Below are positions 1 through 8,543 of a stretch of 64,000 nt of DNA, piece by piece. The DNA lies in NCBI RefSeq assembly GCF_001042715.1, contig NZ_CP009687.1, forward strand, positions 2,843,418 to 2,907,417, read 5' to 3'. The notes below the pieces were generated by a model. It was not told the DNA's origin, ran no database searches, and was given only the letters and a program-made list of their open reading frames with translations. Numbering within the stretch: the stretch's first letter is position 1; every line of letters begins with the position of its first letter. Position numbers and translations under genes: made by a program. Source of the DNA: Clostridium aceticum. Lineage in GTDB: Bacteria > Bacillota > Clostridia > Peptostreptococcales > Natronincolaceae.

Positions 1-344
1 CAATATCGCTGTCTGTTTGAATTAGCTTCTACATAAACACCACACCCCTCACATTTGATTTTAGGCTTTGCTTTCTTTGAAGAAGTTGTACTTCCTTGAT
101 CCTTTGAATGATAAATATAATATCCACTTTCTAAATCACGGTCTAAAGGCAAGACCCCTTTTTCAAAATACTTACATCTACCTACTTCTTCATTCTCCCT
201 AGAAAATATACAAGTGGTATCAACCATACAACAATAATGATTAATACCACAAAATTGGGAATCATAGTTGGCACATTCTCTCTTGATTAAACTGGTGATT
301 TCCTTTTTTAGTTTTTTATCTACAATTATAAACCCACCTTTCAT
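1..344 (-). CDS. Cys-rich VLP-type zinc-binding phage protein, partial at window edge
   Basis: The reading frame is open from an ATG at 344 to the window edge, giving 114 residues with the C-terminus missing. The first part carries six or more cysteines and the string CKYFEKGVLP, which matches the Cys_rich_VLP family of phage and mobile-element proteins. The last part has a CxxC pair followed by RQRYC, a likely second zinc site. The ATG precedes an AAAGGTGGG ribosome-binding-like string, so the true start may be a non-ATG codon about 18 bases downstream. It lies just after the minor head gene in the same direction. Function is unknown; structural zinc binding is inferred. Confidence 0.6.
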   Translation of the reverse strand, partial: MKGGFIIVDKKLKKEITSLIKRECANYDSQFCGINHYCCMVDTTCIFSRENEEVGRCKYFEKGVLPLDRDLESGYYIYHSKDQGSTTSSKKAKPKIKCEGCGVYVEANSNRQRY

Positions 345-361
345 TATTTAATATTTCTAGC

Positions 362-1117
362 CTACACTGGCACCCAAAAGCATTGACAGTTTGCATGAGC
401 TGGTATATCTGGTAGATTATCTTCTATATAAAATATTTCTCCATGCATACTTTCACAATAATCGCAGGTAGTGTGGCATAATACTGAACACCACGTAATT
501 TTACCTTTATAGTCCATGACTTTAAAAGCTGTAAGTTGGGCTAGGTTAAATATGCGGGACTCTTCCGTCATCATTAACCGTTTGCTCTGATACTCACTAT
601 ATTGAAATACTCTATCTATTTCATTAGTTAAGCTTTGATAATCCCTTCCCTCCTTTATGCCAGTGCTGATTAGATGATATAGCTTTGTAACCAACTCTTG
701 TTTATTCCTATGGATTCTATTGCCAAAGGTATCTTCCTTAAACTTTTGATATACATGCTCGTCTATCAAGTCAGGATTCAAAGAGAGTAGTAACCTACCC
801 TCCAGTAACACACCATGCTTGATATAGGCATCTTCATAGATTTCCTTTAATAACTTTTCTAGCATCTCTTTTTCAAGTGCTGCCATAGCACCGACTTTTT
901 CCATTAACAATTTCTCCACCTGTACCATAAAGCTTTCTCTCTGATATCTATTAAGGATTAGTTTCCCATCCACAGAATAATGATGATAAAATTCTAATAG
1001 CATCAGCAGTAATAGTCTTAATAGCTTTCTATGCTCCCTTTTAATTTTCTTCTCTTTTTCCTCTGCCCTCGTAATCATCTCCTGTTTTATACCAATAATT
1101 TCATCCTGCCTACTCAT
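362..1117 (-). CDS. phage minor head protein, SPP1 gp7 / Mu gpF type
   Basis: This 251-residue protein has a long charged helical N-terminal half. Its C-terminus holds the family signature: a CxxC pair, an SMHG string, then PAHANCQC, the Cys/His arrangement of Phage_Mu_F / SPP1 gp7 minor head proteins. These proteins sit at the portal and help assemble the prohead and deliver DNA. The ATG overlaps the end of the portal gene by 8 bases, so translation is probably coupled. It is somewhat short for the family, which often has extra N-terminal sequence. Confidence 0.85.
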   Translation of the reverse strand: MSRQDEIIGIKQEMITRAEEKEKKIKREHRKLLRLLLLMLLEFYHHYSVDGKLILNRYQRESFMVQVEKLLMEKVGAMAALEKEMLEKLLKEIYEDAYIKHGVLLEGRLLLSLNPDLIDEHVYQKFKEDTFGNRIHRNKQELVTKLYHLISTGIKEGRDYQSLTNEIDRVFQYSEYQSKRLMMTEESRIFNLAQLTAFKVMDYKGKITWCSVLCHTTCDYCESMHGEIFYIEDNLPDIPAHANCQCFWVPV

Positions 1118-2375
1118 CTAAACCATCCCAATTATGTAATTCTATTTGTTTCTGTTCAGACTTAAATTTACTGATTTCCACCTTAGGGCTTTCGATGAAG
1201 GGAAGTAATGTCAGCAGAGATTCTTGAGAGCATACATTTTGAAGCTTGGTGATGACATCGGCAAGACCAACAAGATCCGTTGGAAGGTTTCGTGTGAATT
1301 TAATGGCTATGTCCTTATAGTCAAAATATCTACCCTCTTTTTTAGACAAAAAAATAAAGAGATTTTTTAGTCTCTTCTTTATTACCTGTTCCATCATAGC
1401 TTCACGGATAGCTACTCTATTTTCAAGATTTAAAAGCTTATTCCTAATTGCCAAGGAGGATGTATTGGCTGCCCAGTTTTCATTAAAATTTACTTGATCC
1501 ATCATATCAAATATTTTTCTTTCTATATTATCCAGTTCATTTTTTACGAAGGAATCATTGATGTCTTTTGTGAGCCACTTTACTGAACCACCTTTCGGGA
1601 CTTGGATAATTCCCATGGATTTCATCCTTAGTAAATCTTCTTCTTCAATTTTGGCATTTTCTATCACGAGATAGGCATTTCTATGATCTGAAATCTCGTT
1701 AACTAAATCTGAATTGATGGCGTTATATGCATCCACCAGACTAATGACATCATGAAAGCCACTCTTTCTTTCGCTATTGGCTGGACTGACGATTATGGGT
1801 ACTCTATCAAAGATATGAGTATGTTTACCTTGTAGCTTTAGTCCATCATCTATAATATAGTGAAGTATTTCATGATCTGTATATACATCAAGATAGGTAT
1901 TTTCATCGAAACTCCTATTGAATTTATGTAATGCTAATATACCATTTCTTTCTGCAGTTCCATCTTCAAGCACAAAACAATTAAGTGGATTCAGTATTGT
2001 AGCACAAAACTCCCCATCTTGATTGATATAGTTTAACTCATAGCTCTCTCCATAAATTTCACTGGATTTTCTAAGATGAATATTGTGCTCTTTGTCCCAG
2101 TGGCTGATATTTTTATCAATGGCATCTATGATTTCATCATCATCGGTTTTGGAGACAAAATTAACAGGCTTACCCAATAGATAGCCGGTTTCATTGTCAA
2201 CGAATTTTCTAGGAAAGTTAAATACTAGCTTCATGTTGCTTCTGCTGTCCTGCATGGCATAGTTCTTTATTATGCTGTGGTTTCCTTCGTAGTAGTCTTT
2301 GTAGACTTTTTTATCTGTAGTATTTTTCTCTAGTTCGTTTAAGCATTGTATTATTAAGTTTTCTGTTATTTGCAA
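1110..2375 (-). CDS. phage portal protein, SPP1 gp6 type
   Basis: The 421-residue protein resembles the SPP1-type portal family, which forms the dodecameric ring through which DNA is packaged. A recognisable block is the VDNETGYLLGKPVNF segment near residue 60, typical of these portals, followed by a mixed alpha/beta body and a helical C-terminal region. The start is a TTG at 2375 preceded by GAAAGGACGTG. It is directly followed by the minor head gene. It is separated from the large terminase by a roughly 2-kb insertion of plus-strand genes, which breaks the usual terminase-portal adjacency. Confidence 0.9.
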   Translation of the reverse strand: MQITENLIIQCLNELEKNTTDKKVYKDYYEGNHSIIKNYAMQDSRSNMKLVFNFPRKFVDNETGYLLGKPVNFVSKTDDDEIIDAIDKNISHWDKEHNIHLRKSSEIYGESYELNYINQDGEFCATILNPLNCFVLEDGTAERNGILALHKFNRSFDENTYLDVYTDHEILHYIIDDGLKLQGKHTHIFDRVPIIVSPANSERKSGFHDVISLVDAYNAINSDLVNEISDHRNAYLVIENAKIEEEDLLRMKSMGIIQVPKGGSVKWLTKDINDSFVKNELDNIERKIFDMMDQVNFNENWAANTSSLAIRNKLLNLENRVAIREAMMEQVIKKRLKNLFIFLSKKEGRYFDYKDIAIKFTRNLPTDLVGLADVITKLQNVCSQESLLTLLPFIESPKVEISKFKSEQKQIELHNWDGLDE

Positions 2376-2598
2376 ATTATCACGTCCTTTCTAAAAATAA
2401 ACTAAAATAGAGGTTTAATTCAGATTAAGCTTTTAAATTTTATAGGCTTGTTGCGTGTTAGCGATTATAAATATTCTTACATTTTGAAGATTATATTTTT
2501 TTCCATTCTTATCTATTAACTAATGCTAAATATTTTCTATCAACCCATTCCACCGTTTTAAATTGATTATTATTAGAATTAACTTAATTCATCCTTGC

Positions 2599-2627
2599 TT
2601 GATTTAAATCTATATCTAGTTTATTAT
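2599..2627 (+). promoter_or_regulatory. promoter of first plus-strand array gene
   Basis: TTGATT at 2599-2604 and TATTAT at 2622-2627 are separated by 17 bases, a good sigma-A-type promoter. It is preceded by TCCTTGC, shared with the promoter of the second array gene. It lies about 35 bases before an AGGAGG site, opposite in direction to the surrounding late operon. Confidence 0.55.
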
Positions 2628-2659
2628 TAAATAATAACCAAATTTTAGGAGGAATCACC

Positions 2660-2941
2660 ATGAAAAAAATTGCAAATTATTCATTCAAGATTAATAATAA
2701 GAGTATTACTGTAAATGTTTTAAATTCAGATAGAGAAACATACCTAGATAATAAAACAATGGCTGATATAGTTATGATCCATACTAGAAATATATTAGAA
2801 AATATTAATGATGATATAACAATAAACAAAGATAATGACAACTTAACAATATCTATCGAACAAGTCAACGAAAATACTATAAACGTTAATATTTTAGCAG
2901 CTATGACAAACGACTGTATTTTTGATACCGATGAACTTTAA
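2660..2941 (+). CDS. small acidic array protein, copy 1
   Basis: This 93-residue protein starts at an ATG behind TTTTAGGAGGAATCACC, a strong ribosome-binding site. I do not recognise the family. It is acidic (about 15 Asp/Glu against 8 Lys/Arg), has no membrane segment or cysteine motif, and looks like a compact alpha/beta protein. The conserved C-terminal core VNILAAMTNDCI is shared with the next two genes. It has its own promoter and is antisense to the phage head operon, the layout of an accessory (moron) gene. Its acidity would fit a DNA-mimic or anti-defence protein, but that is only an inference. Confidence 0.75.
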   Translation: MKKIANYSFKINNKSITVNVLNSDRETYLDNKTMADIVMIHTRNILENINDDITINKDNDNLTISIEQVNENTINVNILAAMTNDCIFDTDEL

Positions 2942-3104
2942 GATTCCTCTGCTTTTGCATTTTTCAATCTTATATTTGATGTATATCAACTTATCTAATC
3001 CAGATAGTAATAAACCTTTTTCATCTTCAATACCTGACACTAAATACTTCCTATGATTTATCCCATCATTTTAAATTAATTAGATTAAGCAAATTTGTCC
3101 TTGC

Positions 3105-3134
3105 TTGATTTTAGCATTTGTTATGTATTATAAC
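3105..3134 (+). promoter_or_regulatory. promoter of second array gene
   Basis: TTGATT at 3105-3110 and TATAAC at 3129-3134 are separated by 18 bases. The TCCTTGCTTGATTT context is the same as at the first array gene, which indicates that promoter and gene were duplicated together. Confidence 0.5.
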
Positions 3135-3161
3135 TAAACGAAACTTTAAGGAGGAGTTATT

Positions 3162-3443
3162 TTGAAGCTTATAAAAAAATATATAGTAGAGGATAAAATT
3201 TTATTCAATGTATATGATTCTTTATTTAAAGATGCTTTGATTGACTTTGATGAAACTGAAATGTTAGAAATAATTGATTTGCACACAAAAACCATTATAA
3301 ATAACATAGCTGATGACATAATGCTATCAAAAAATAATAACACTATAGTGGTGTCAATATCTAAAAATATAGATAATGGCATAGACGTCAACATCCTTGC
3401 GGCAATGACAAGAGACAACATAATATGCGTTAATAAAATTTAA
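3162..3443 (+). CDS. small acidic array protein, copy 2 (divergent)
   Basis: This 93-residue paralog begins with TTG at 3162 behind AAGGAGG with a 7-base spacer. It keeps the family pattern: an N-terminal strand region, a central I..HT..II.NI..D segment and the C-terminal VNILAAMTRDNI core. Elsewhere it has drifted far from copies 1 and 3. It is also acidic. Divergence with retention of the core argues that it is an expressed, selected protein rather than decay. Function unknown. Confidence 0.7.
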   Translation: MKLIKKYIVEDKILFNVYDSLFKDALIDFDETEMLEIIDLHTKTIINNIADDIMLSKNNNTIVVSISKNIDNGIDVNILAAMTRDNIICVNKI

Positions 3444-3579
3444 GCCTTGTACACTTTTTTTAAAAGGCATTAATTTAAAGCTATTTGCTACAAAAAAAGT
3501 CTAGTTTTTTCAATGTTTTCATTCCAAAGTGCAAAACTATAGTATAATTAAATAGCAACCAAATTTTAGGAGGGATTTT

Positions 3580-3879
3580 ATGAAAAGAATAGGAAAATAT
3601 AATATAACTACAGATAACAAGGATATTGACATATATGTATTTAATTCTGATAGAGAAACATATTTAGATAAAAAAACTATGTTTAACATAATAATAGAAA
3701 ATACTCGAAGTATATTAGCCAATATTAACGATGATACTACAATAAACAAAGATAATGATAATTTAGTTGTTTCTATCGAGCAAATCAACGAAAATACTAT
3801 AAACGTTAATATTTTAGCAGCAATGACAAATGACTGTATAATCGATGCCGATGATTTTTATAATTTTGATGATTTATAA
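3580..3879 (+). CDS. small acidic array protein, copy 3
   Basis: This 99-residue paralog follows TTTTAGGAGGGATTTT and an upstream TATAAT at about 3542. It is very similar to copy 1 in the middle (SDRETYLD, NINDD, INKDNDN) and in the VNILAAMTNDCI core. It has a longer acidic tail with two aromatic residues. A short imperfect hairpin (ACTCATA / TATGTGAGT) just after the stop may end transcription. Function unknown; see copy 1. Confidence 0.75.
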   Translation: MKRIGKYNITTDNKDIDIYVFNSDRETYLDKKTMFNIIIENTRSILANINDDTTINKDNDNLVVSIEQINENTINVNILAAMTNDCIIDADDFYNFDDL

Positions 3880-3935
3880 ACTCATATTTATTATGTGAGT
3901 TTCTTATTAAACAACAAATAAAATTATTAAATTAA

Positions 3936-4310
3936 ATTTTAGGAGGAATCACCATGAAAAAATTTCAAATTATTCATTCAAGATTAATAATAAGAGTATT
4001 ACTGTAAATGTTTTAAATTCAGATAGAGAAACATACCTAGATAATAAACAATGGCTGATATAGTTATGATCCATACTAGAAATATATTAGAAAGTATTAA
4101 TGATGATATAACAATAAACAAAGATAATGATAACCTAACAATATCTATCGAACAAGTCAACGATCACACAATAAACGTTAATATTTTGGCAGCAATGACA
4201 AATGATTGTATAATTAACACTGATGAACTTTAAGATTTACACACTTTGCACACTTTTCAACCCTTATATTTGATGTGATCAACTTGCCTTATCCAGATAG
4301 TAATACTTTT
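3936..4310 (+). repeat. duplicated unit of the array, matching about 2640-3020
   Basis: The copy extends beyond the coding part. Both units share the ribosome-binding leader and a downstream stretch containing CTTATATTTGATGT and then ATCCAGATAGTAATA. The duplicated unit is therefore about 375 bases and includes the 3' flank, so the array grew by segmental duplication rather than by gene conversion of the coding part alone. Confidence 0.65.
3953..4233 (+). pseudogene. frameshifted fourth copy of the array protein
   Basis: The sequence from the AGGAGGAATCACC site onward is nearly identical to copy 1 but has lost one A in the A-tract after the ATG (7 to 6) and one A near 4048 (4 to 3). Translation from the ATG stops after 17 codons. 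The rest of the gene is intact in another frame and could only be read from an internal ATG at 4051, which has no ribosome-binding site. High identity to copy 1 means the duplication is recent. Indels in A-tracts could reflect decay, slippage-based switching or sequencing error. Confidence 0.7.
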
Positions 4311-4339
4311 ATATCACTCATATTCTATATATATCCTTT

Positions 4340-5947
4340 TCAGAATAGTAATTTTCTATCATAAAACTTAATCCTCTGTACACCTTGCACCAATTGAACA
4401 GCTCCATATAAACTATCAGGAGCATCATCATTCTTAGCAAACTTGTTATAGTCCTTCACCTGATTATTGTAGCCGAGATTATCTCTATTAAAAAGTATAT
4501 GTCTCTTCTTAACATCTGGCTCTAAACTTATAATTCTTTCATGCTTTTGTCCCCTAGTAACTATTTCCTCAACAGGCACATAAATTCTATTATTCCATAG
4601 TTCTTCTTCAAATTTCTGCTTCATATAACTTTGTGCCTGTGTTCCTTCAAAGCCAATCTTCTCAACAGGATATAGCTTAAGTTTATCGATTGCCATTTTA
4701 AATAGATCATCTGGCAGTAACTTATATATACTTCCATCAAGAACATACATCTGATTAGTTTTGGTATGCTTTCCCAAAATTGTAATAGCTGAATAATCAT
4801 TTCTTTTCCCAGCTTTAATTGCAGGATCAATATACATGACTATCTCTATCTCCTCAAAGTCAGGTAGCCTTTCCCAATAACCAATATCTTGAAATATATA
4901 GTCATCTGTACTTCTTGGATCATTTTGCATTTCCTTATAAAAACTCTTATCACCCATAGCTTGCTTTTTACACATAAGATAATAATAATCTAAATACTCC
5001 GACCATAGTATTTCTGTACCTTCTAGCATTTCTTCTTCATGGTCATAAAAAAAGGACTTGGCAGTTTCAATTCTATCCAAGTCCTGAAGGTTATTATATT
5101 TAGTTTCCCATTGGCTCCAGAGGTCATCTCGTTCAGCCCATGTTATAATGGCAGATTTCTTTATGCTCCTAACACCAGGTATTCTTCCTTTAAGCAGATC
5201 AGACATCAAATCTTCTTCATGGAGAATTGTCCCGACTACTAATATGTTGGTATCCCTTGTGCCTATTGGTATTACTACATCTCTAAAGGTGCTTTTTACT
5301 TGTTCTCTTTTGGATTCTGACTTTGCTGTATCATCTTTCAATAGATCATCAAGGAGTACCAGTGTAGGACGGTGTTGCTTATAGTGGATTCCCCTAAGTG
5401 ATCCATCAATTCCTCTTATCATGATACAGCTATCAATCCCACCTCTACTTTTAATCCATATCTCATTATTGTTCCAGCGACTGCCTTTTTCAATGCCAAA
5501 ATCCTCAATCAACATTTGATTGTTTTCTAATTCGTCCTTTATCATATCTAAGAATGGAAGAGCAATTTGTTCTGTTGCTGATATAATCAATGTGAATTGT
5601 GATTTATTATATAGTGTTGAATACAGGGGAAATAAAAAAGAGTTAATTGTACTTTTTCCATGCTCCCTTGGGAGTCCAAAAGCTTCAATCAACCCTTTAT
5701 TGTTTAGCATATATTTTAATTCTTCAAATAGCTCTTTGTGAAACTGCCCAAATCTCCTGTCAAAGTATTTAGGAAAATAACATAAAGCAAAAAATTCTAT
5801 ATCCATCTCACCTAGCAGCTTTCTGAGTTCTGAAAATGAAAACTCCCTGACAAGTTTTTCTATCTTGTTCGAGGAGAAATATTTGTTTAGATATTGTTTT
5901 AGCAAGTGGTTCTGTCTTTGTTTTTCTTGATTTTGTTCTAAATACAT
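4340..5947 (-). CDS. terL: phage terminase large subunit
   Basis: The 535-residue protein is the ATP-driven packaging motor and nuclease. The N-terminal ATPase has the atypical Walker A GLPREHGKST near residue 91 and Walker B LVLLDD near residue 196. The C-terminal part has MYIDPAIKAGKRNDYSA, the first acidic cluster of the RNase H-like nuclease, and a DAPDS string near the end. The start at 5947 follows AAGGGTG. A decayed second copy of its first 40 codons lies at 6548-6673, on the far side of a plus-strand gene. Length and motif order are normal, so the gene is probably functional. Confidence 0.93.
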   Translation of the reverse strand: MYLEQNQEKQRQNHLLKQYLNKYFSSNKIEKLVREFSFSELRKLLGEMDIEFFALCYFPKYFDRRFGQFHKELFEELKYMLNNKGLIEAFGLPREHGKSTINSFLFPLYSTLYNKSQFTLIISATEQIALPFLDMIKDELENNQMLIEDFGIEKGSRWNNNEIWIKSRGGIDSCIMIRGIDGSLRGIHYKQHRPTLVLLDDLLKDDTAKSESKREQVKSTFRDVVIPIGTRDTNILVVGTILHEEDLMSDLLKGRIPGVRSIKKSAIITWAERDDLWSQWETKYNNLQDLDRIETAKSFFYDHEEEMLEGTEILWSEYLDYYYLMCKKQAMGDKSFYKEMQNDPRSTDDYIFQDIGYWERLPDFEEIEIVMYIDPAIKAGKRNDYSAITILGKHTKTNQMYVLDGSIYKLLPDDLFKMAIDKLKLYPVEKIGFEGTQAQSYMKQKFEEELWNNRIYVPVEEIVTRGQKHERIISLEPDVKKRHILFNRDNLGYNNQVKDYNKFAKNDDAPDSLYGAVQLVQGVQRIKFYDRKLLF

Positions 5948-6000
5948 ATCTCACACCCTTCTATTATGATATAATATAAATCTGATTGGAGGTTATTACA

Positions 6001-6528
6001 ATGAGCAAGATACTTACAATAAATACCATTCAGGAAGCTGAAAAGATTAAAGATATTATTGTAATGTCCTGTAACTCTACAACAAATAGAATAAAGTCAT
6101 TTATCCAGGACTCTGAAGGAATAGATTTTTTTCATACCATTAAATTCACTCAAATCGGAAAAGACCCTATTAAAGACACTAGCTTAAATTTTATTGAACA
6201 GCTAAATCAGACTTTTACTTATTTAGTGTCAATAGAAGCAACGAAATATCTTCTAAAGTTACATCCTGAACATGCTCCATACACCATGAACCTTGGAACA
6301 CAAAGTGGTTATGACATACTATCCAATAATGGTAATATTATTGCTGAAGTCTTTTCTGCTACCTCTCCGACAAGCAATGATAAAATAAACAAGGACTGTA
6401 AAAAATTGATTGCCAATGAAACAGCTCTTTTAAAATATGTCTTCTTTTATTGTAAAGAAAGTTTTGGAAGTTTAGACTATTATCATAAAAAATTTCCTGA
6501 CATAAAAATAATTCAAATAAATATTTAA
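6001..6528 (+). CDS. orphan plus-strand protein of unknown function, 175 aa
   Basis: The ATG at 6001 is preferred over an upstream in-frame ATG because GGAGG lies inside the upstream codons at the right distance. A TATAAT-like box is near 5970. I do not recognise the family. The central part reads GYDILSNNGNIIAEVFSAT followed by a SNDKINKD segment. This loosely recalls PD-(D/E)XK-like accessory proteins, but the catalytic lysine is not in its normal place. It has its own promoter and lies antisense between the large terminase and a remnant of the terminase 5' end, so it was probably brought in by recombination as a phage accessory gene. Confidence 0.7.
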   Translation: MSKILTINTIQEAEKIKDIIVMSCNSTTNRIKSFIQDSEGIDFFHTIKFTQIGKDPIKDTSLNFIEQLNQTFTYLVSIEATKYLLKLHPEHAPYTMNLGTQSGYDILSNNGNIIAEVFSATSPTSNDKINKDCKKLIANETALLKYVFFYCKESFGSLDYYHKKFPDIKIIQINI

Positions 6529-6547
6529 TACGATCTGGCTTTCAAGG

Positions 6548-6673
6548 CTGTGAAAATAAAAACTCCCCTACCAGTTTTTATATCTTGTTAGGGGAGAAAT
6601 ATTTGTTTAGGTATTGTTTTAGCAAATAATCCTGACGTTCTGATTCTTTACTTTTACAATTAGTCAATAGCAT
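6548..6673 (-). pseudogene. remnant of a second large-terminase 5' end
   Basis: Reading from an ATG at 6673 (with GGGAG upstream), the frame gives LLKQYLNKYFSPNKI, then a TAA at 6578, then KLVGEFLFSQ. This matches terminase residues LLKQYLNKYFSSNKI and KLVREFSFSE. The two copies differ at many bases, so this is not a simple recent duplication. More likely it is the displaced 5' end of a related terminase left after a mosaic exchange that brought in the plus-strand gene. Confidence 0.75.
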
Positions 6674-6698
6674 CACTCCCTTGCAAATTTAAAACAAA

Positions 6699-6720
6699 AC
6701 ACCTCTCTAAAGCAAGGTGT
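6699..6720 (-). terminator. terminator after the EVE-like gene
   Basis: ACACCT and AGGTGT form a 6-bp stem around a 10-base loop. Read on the minus strand, the hairpin is followed by TTTTGTTTT. Confidence 0.55.
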
Positions 6721-6727
6721 CATTTAC

Positions 6728-7126
6728 CTATATGCAATTTTTAGTTATGAACTGCCACACTTGTATCCCGAACTTATGTGCTAAGGAAATAACTGTTTGA
6801 TTATATTGAAGCCTATGCTGAACAATTTTTGTAATCTCTGAAGCTTCTAAAGGTGTACTTAATATCTGAAATCTATCAAGTTCCATATAGTGTTCTTCAT
6901 CAATTTCACCTCGATAATCTTTTGTTTCAGGAATTCCTGTAGCAATACCTCTTGCAATAATTCCTCTTCCACTACTATATAAAAAAATAATGTCATTAGC
7001 CTCAATTTCATCAATATAGTACTTCCAAGGAGAAAAGTAGGCTGCACACTTTTTGTTATGTAGCATATCGCTTTCATCGGTAGGACAGTTAGACTTATTG
7101 GTATTAATAATGTAAGTTTTAGGCAT
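6728..7126 (-). CDS. EVE/PUA-like domain protein
   Basis: The ATG at 7126 (MPKTYI) is chosen because GGAG sits 7 bases upstream; an earlier in-frame ATG lacks a site. The 132 residues contain an N-terminal YIINTNKS strand, AAYFSPWKYYIDEIEANDIIFLY and SSGRGIIARGIATG. This is the pattern of small EVE-like / PUA-fold proteins, which bind modified bases or RNA and often sit in defence loci. No fused nuclease is present. Its place between phage terminase genes suggests an accessory role such as sensing or shielding modified DNA; that is inferred. Confidence 0.6.
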   Translation of the reverse strand: MPKTYIINTNKSNCPTDESDMLHNKKCAAYFSPWKYYIDEIEANDIIFLYSSGRGIIARGIATGIPETKDYRGEIDEEHYMELDRFQILSTPLEASEITKIVQHRLQYNQTVISLAHKFGIQVWQFITKNCI

Positions 7127-7223
7127 AATATCACTCCATTCTTTCACTTTTTCTATGATAAAATTATATAATAAATTCTCAACATTGCAAACAAATTAGT
7201 GCCATGCAATACCTCCTAGACAT

Positions 7224-7421
7224 CTACCCAAGCAACTTATTCTCTATAATTGTACATATTTCATGAAATATAACTGCATCTTCAATTTTTATTTCTCCAT
7301 CCCTTAAAAATTTTAATAATTTCATTGGAACTTCATCTTTAGACTGTATATCCACTGTTACAATAAATTCATTAGCAAGAATTTTTACATCTATATCATT
7401 AATATCCCCTATTGTCTTCAT
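7224..7421 (-). CDS. small unknown phage protein, 65 aa
   Basis: Start at MKTIGD (7421), because GAGAGGAAAG lies 6 bases before it while the earlier ATG overlaps that site. The protein has alternating beta-like segments (DVKILANEFIVTVDI) and a C-terminal helix. No family is recognised. It is read in the same direction as the EVE-like gene, after about 100 bases of spacer. Confidence 0.55.
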   Translation of the reverse strand: MKTIGDINDIDVKILANEFIVTVDIQSKDEVPMKLLKFLRDGEIKIEDAVIFHEICTIIENKLLG

Positions 7422-7694
7422 AGGCACTTTCCTCTCATTATACAAATTGGTATGTTTTATTATGTAATTCTACATTTCCTTCTATTTTCCTCTAAAGGCA
7501 TATGACTGTACCCCATTATAAACCCTACACCCATTGATTTTACACGCAGTAAGTCTGTTTTTTAAATTATCAATCCCGATTAAAGTTTGCTATAAAAAAT
7601 GTCAAAAAAATTTCTGCATCCTTTGCTGTCAGAACATCTGTTTGAAATAGAAGTACCCCTCCCACCTGTATAAACAGAAGAAAGAGCGGTATTT

Positions 7695-8543
7695 CTACCA
7701 CTCCAATCCTTCTAATGCTTCTATTTTATCCCTTTCAGTAGTCAATGTGTAGATATTTGTGGTCTGTATATTATCATGCCCAAGGATTTCTTGAATGGTG
7801 GTGATGGGTTTCCCTTCCTTTACAAGCTTATATCCCAAGGTATGCCTAATTTTATGGGGAGTTACTACTATGCCTACTCGATCCCCATACTTCTTCAATA
7901 TTACATTGATGGCATTTCGATTCATTTTGCCTCTTTGCCCTATCAATAGGCATTCATCAGCTGATTCACTTCTAACTTCTAAGTATTCAGCAATAGCTTT
8001 TCTTACATCCTTATTCAAAGGAACACCTCTTAGTGCATTTCCTTTACCAAGAACAGCTATTTTGCCCTTCCTATCGGTCATCTCTATGTCGTCAAGCTTT
8101 AAATCCACCAGTTCGCTTACTCTTATGCCAGTTCCCAACAATATCTCAATGATTGCTATATGCATCTTATCTCCTGTCCTATGAATCTCTGCCCTAAGTT
8201 TCCTTAGTTCCCTGTCATCAAGCCCCCTATATTGGCGTGTTTCCTTAACTTTTACAGGCTTGATACTTAGTTCCCTTTCAATTATCCCTTCCCTGTGTAG
8301 CCAACCTAAGAAGGCATTAACGCTTGCAATCTTACGATTTATTGTTATGATTGAATCAGTACCGTTTTGCATATGCTTTTTATATTCCACCAAGTCCAGT
8401 TCTATTAGTTTATCCAAGCCATAATCAGTTCGGTTATTGTACCAACCGATAAAGACTTTGGTATCCCTAATATAGCAAGAAACCGTATTGTTACTTTTAT
8501 CTTGTCCCTTTAGATATTCTTCAAAAACCTTGATATAAGCCAT
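7695..8543 (-). CDS. tyrosine recombinase (XerC/D-like phage recombinase)
   Basis: The start at 8543 (MAYIK) follows GGAGGTG by 6 bases. The 282 residues have an N-terminal SAM-like core-binding domain (about 1-90) and a C-terminal catalytic domain. The conserved set is visible: Arg in GTGIRVSELVDL, Lys in the GKG hairpin, HxxR in TPHKIRHTLG, His in LGHDNIQTT and the nucleophile Tyr in NIYTLT. Its position between the small terminase and late genes, not at an attachment site, suggests a role in genome resolution or a late recombination step rather than simple integration. Terminators or att sites next to it were not found. Confidence 0.9.
   Translation of the reverse strand: MAYIKVFEEYLKGQDKSNNTVSCYIRDTKVFIGWYNNRTDYGLDKLIELDLVEYKKHMQNGTDSIITINRKIASVNAFLGWLHREGIIERELSIKPVKVKETRQYRGLDDRELRKLRAEIHRTGDKMHIAIIEILLGTGIRVSELVDLKLDDIEMTDRKGKIAVLGKGNALRGVPLNKDVRKAIAEYLEVRSESADECLLIGQRGKMNRNAINVILKKYGDRVGIVVTPHKIRHTLGYKLVKEGKPITTIQEILGHDNIQTTNIYTLTTERDKIEALEGLEW

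Noticed and set aside
2677-2868. Minus-strand frames opposite the array genes
   Set aside because: They are hydrophobic mirror images of the acidic plus-strand proteins and have no ribosome-binding sites.
6001-6528. Firm call of a PD-(D/E)XK nuclease
   Set aside because: The acidic residue and EVF string are suggestive, but the catalytic lysine is not in a normal place; the evidence is too weak.
7695-8543. Host XerC/XerD
   Set aside because: It lies between phage packaging genes, so it is a phage recombinase even though the catalytic set is Xer-like.
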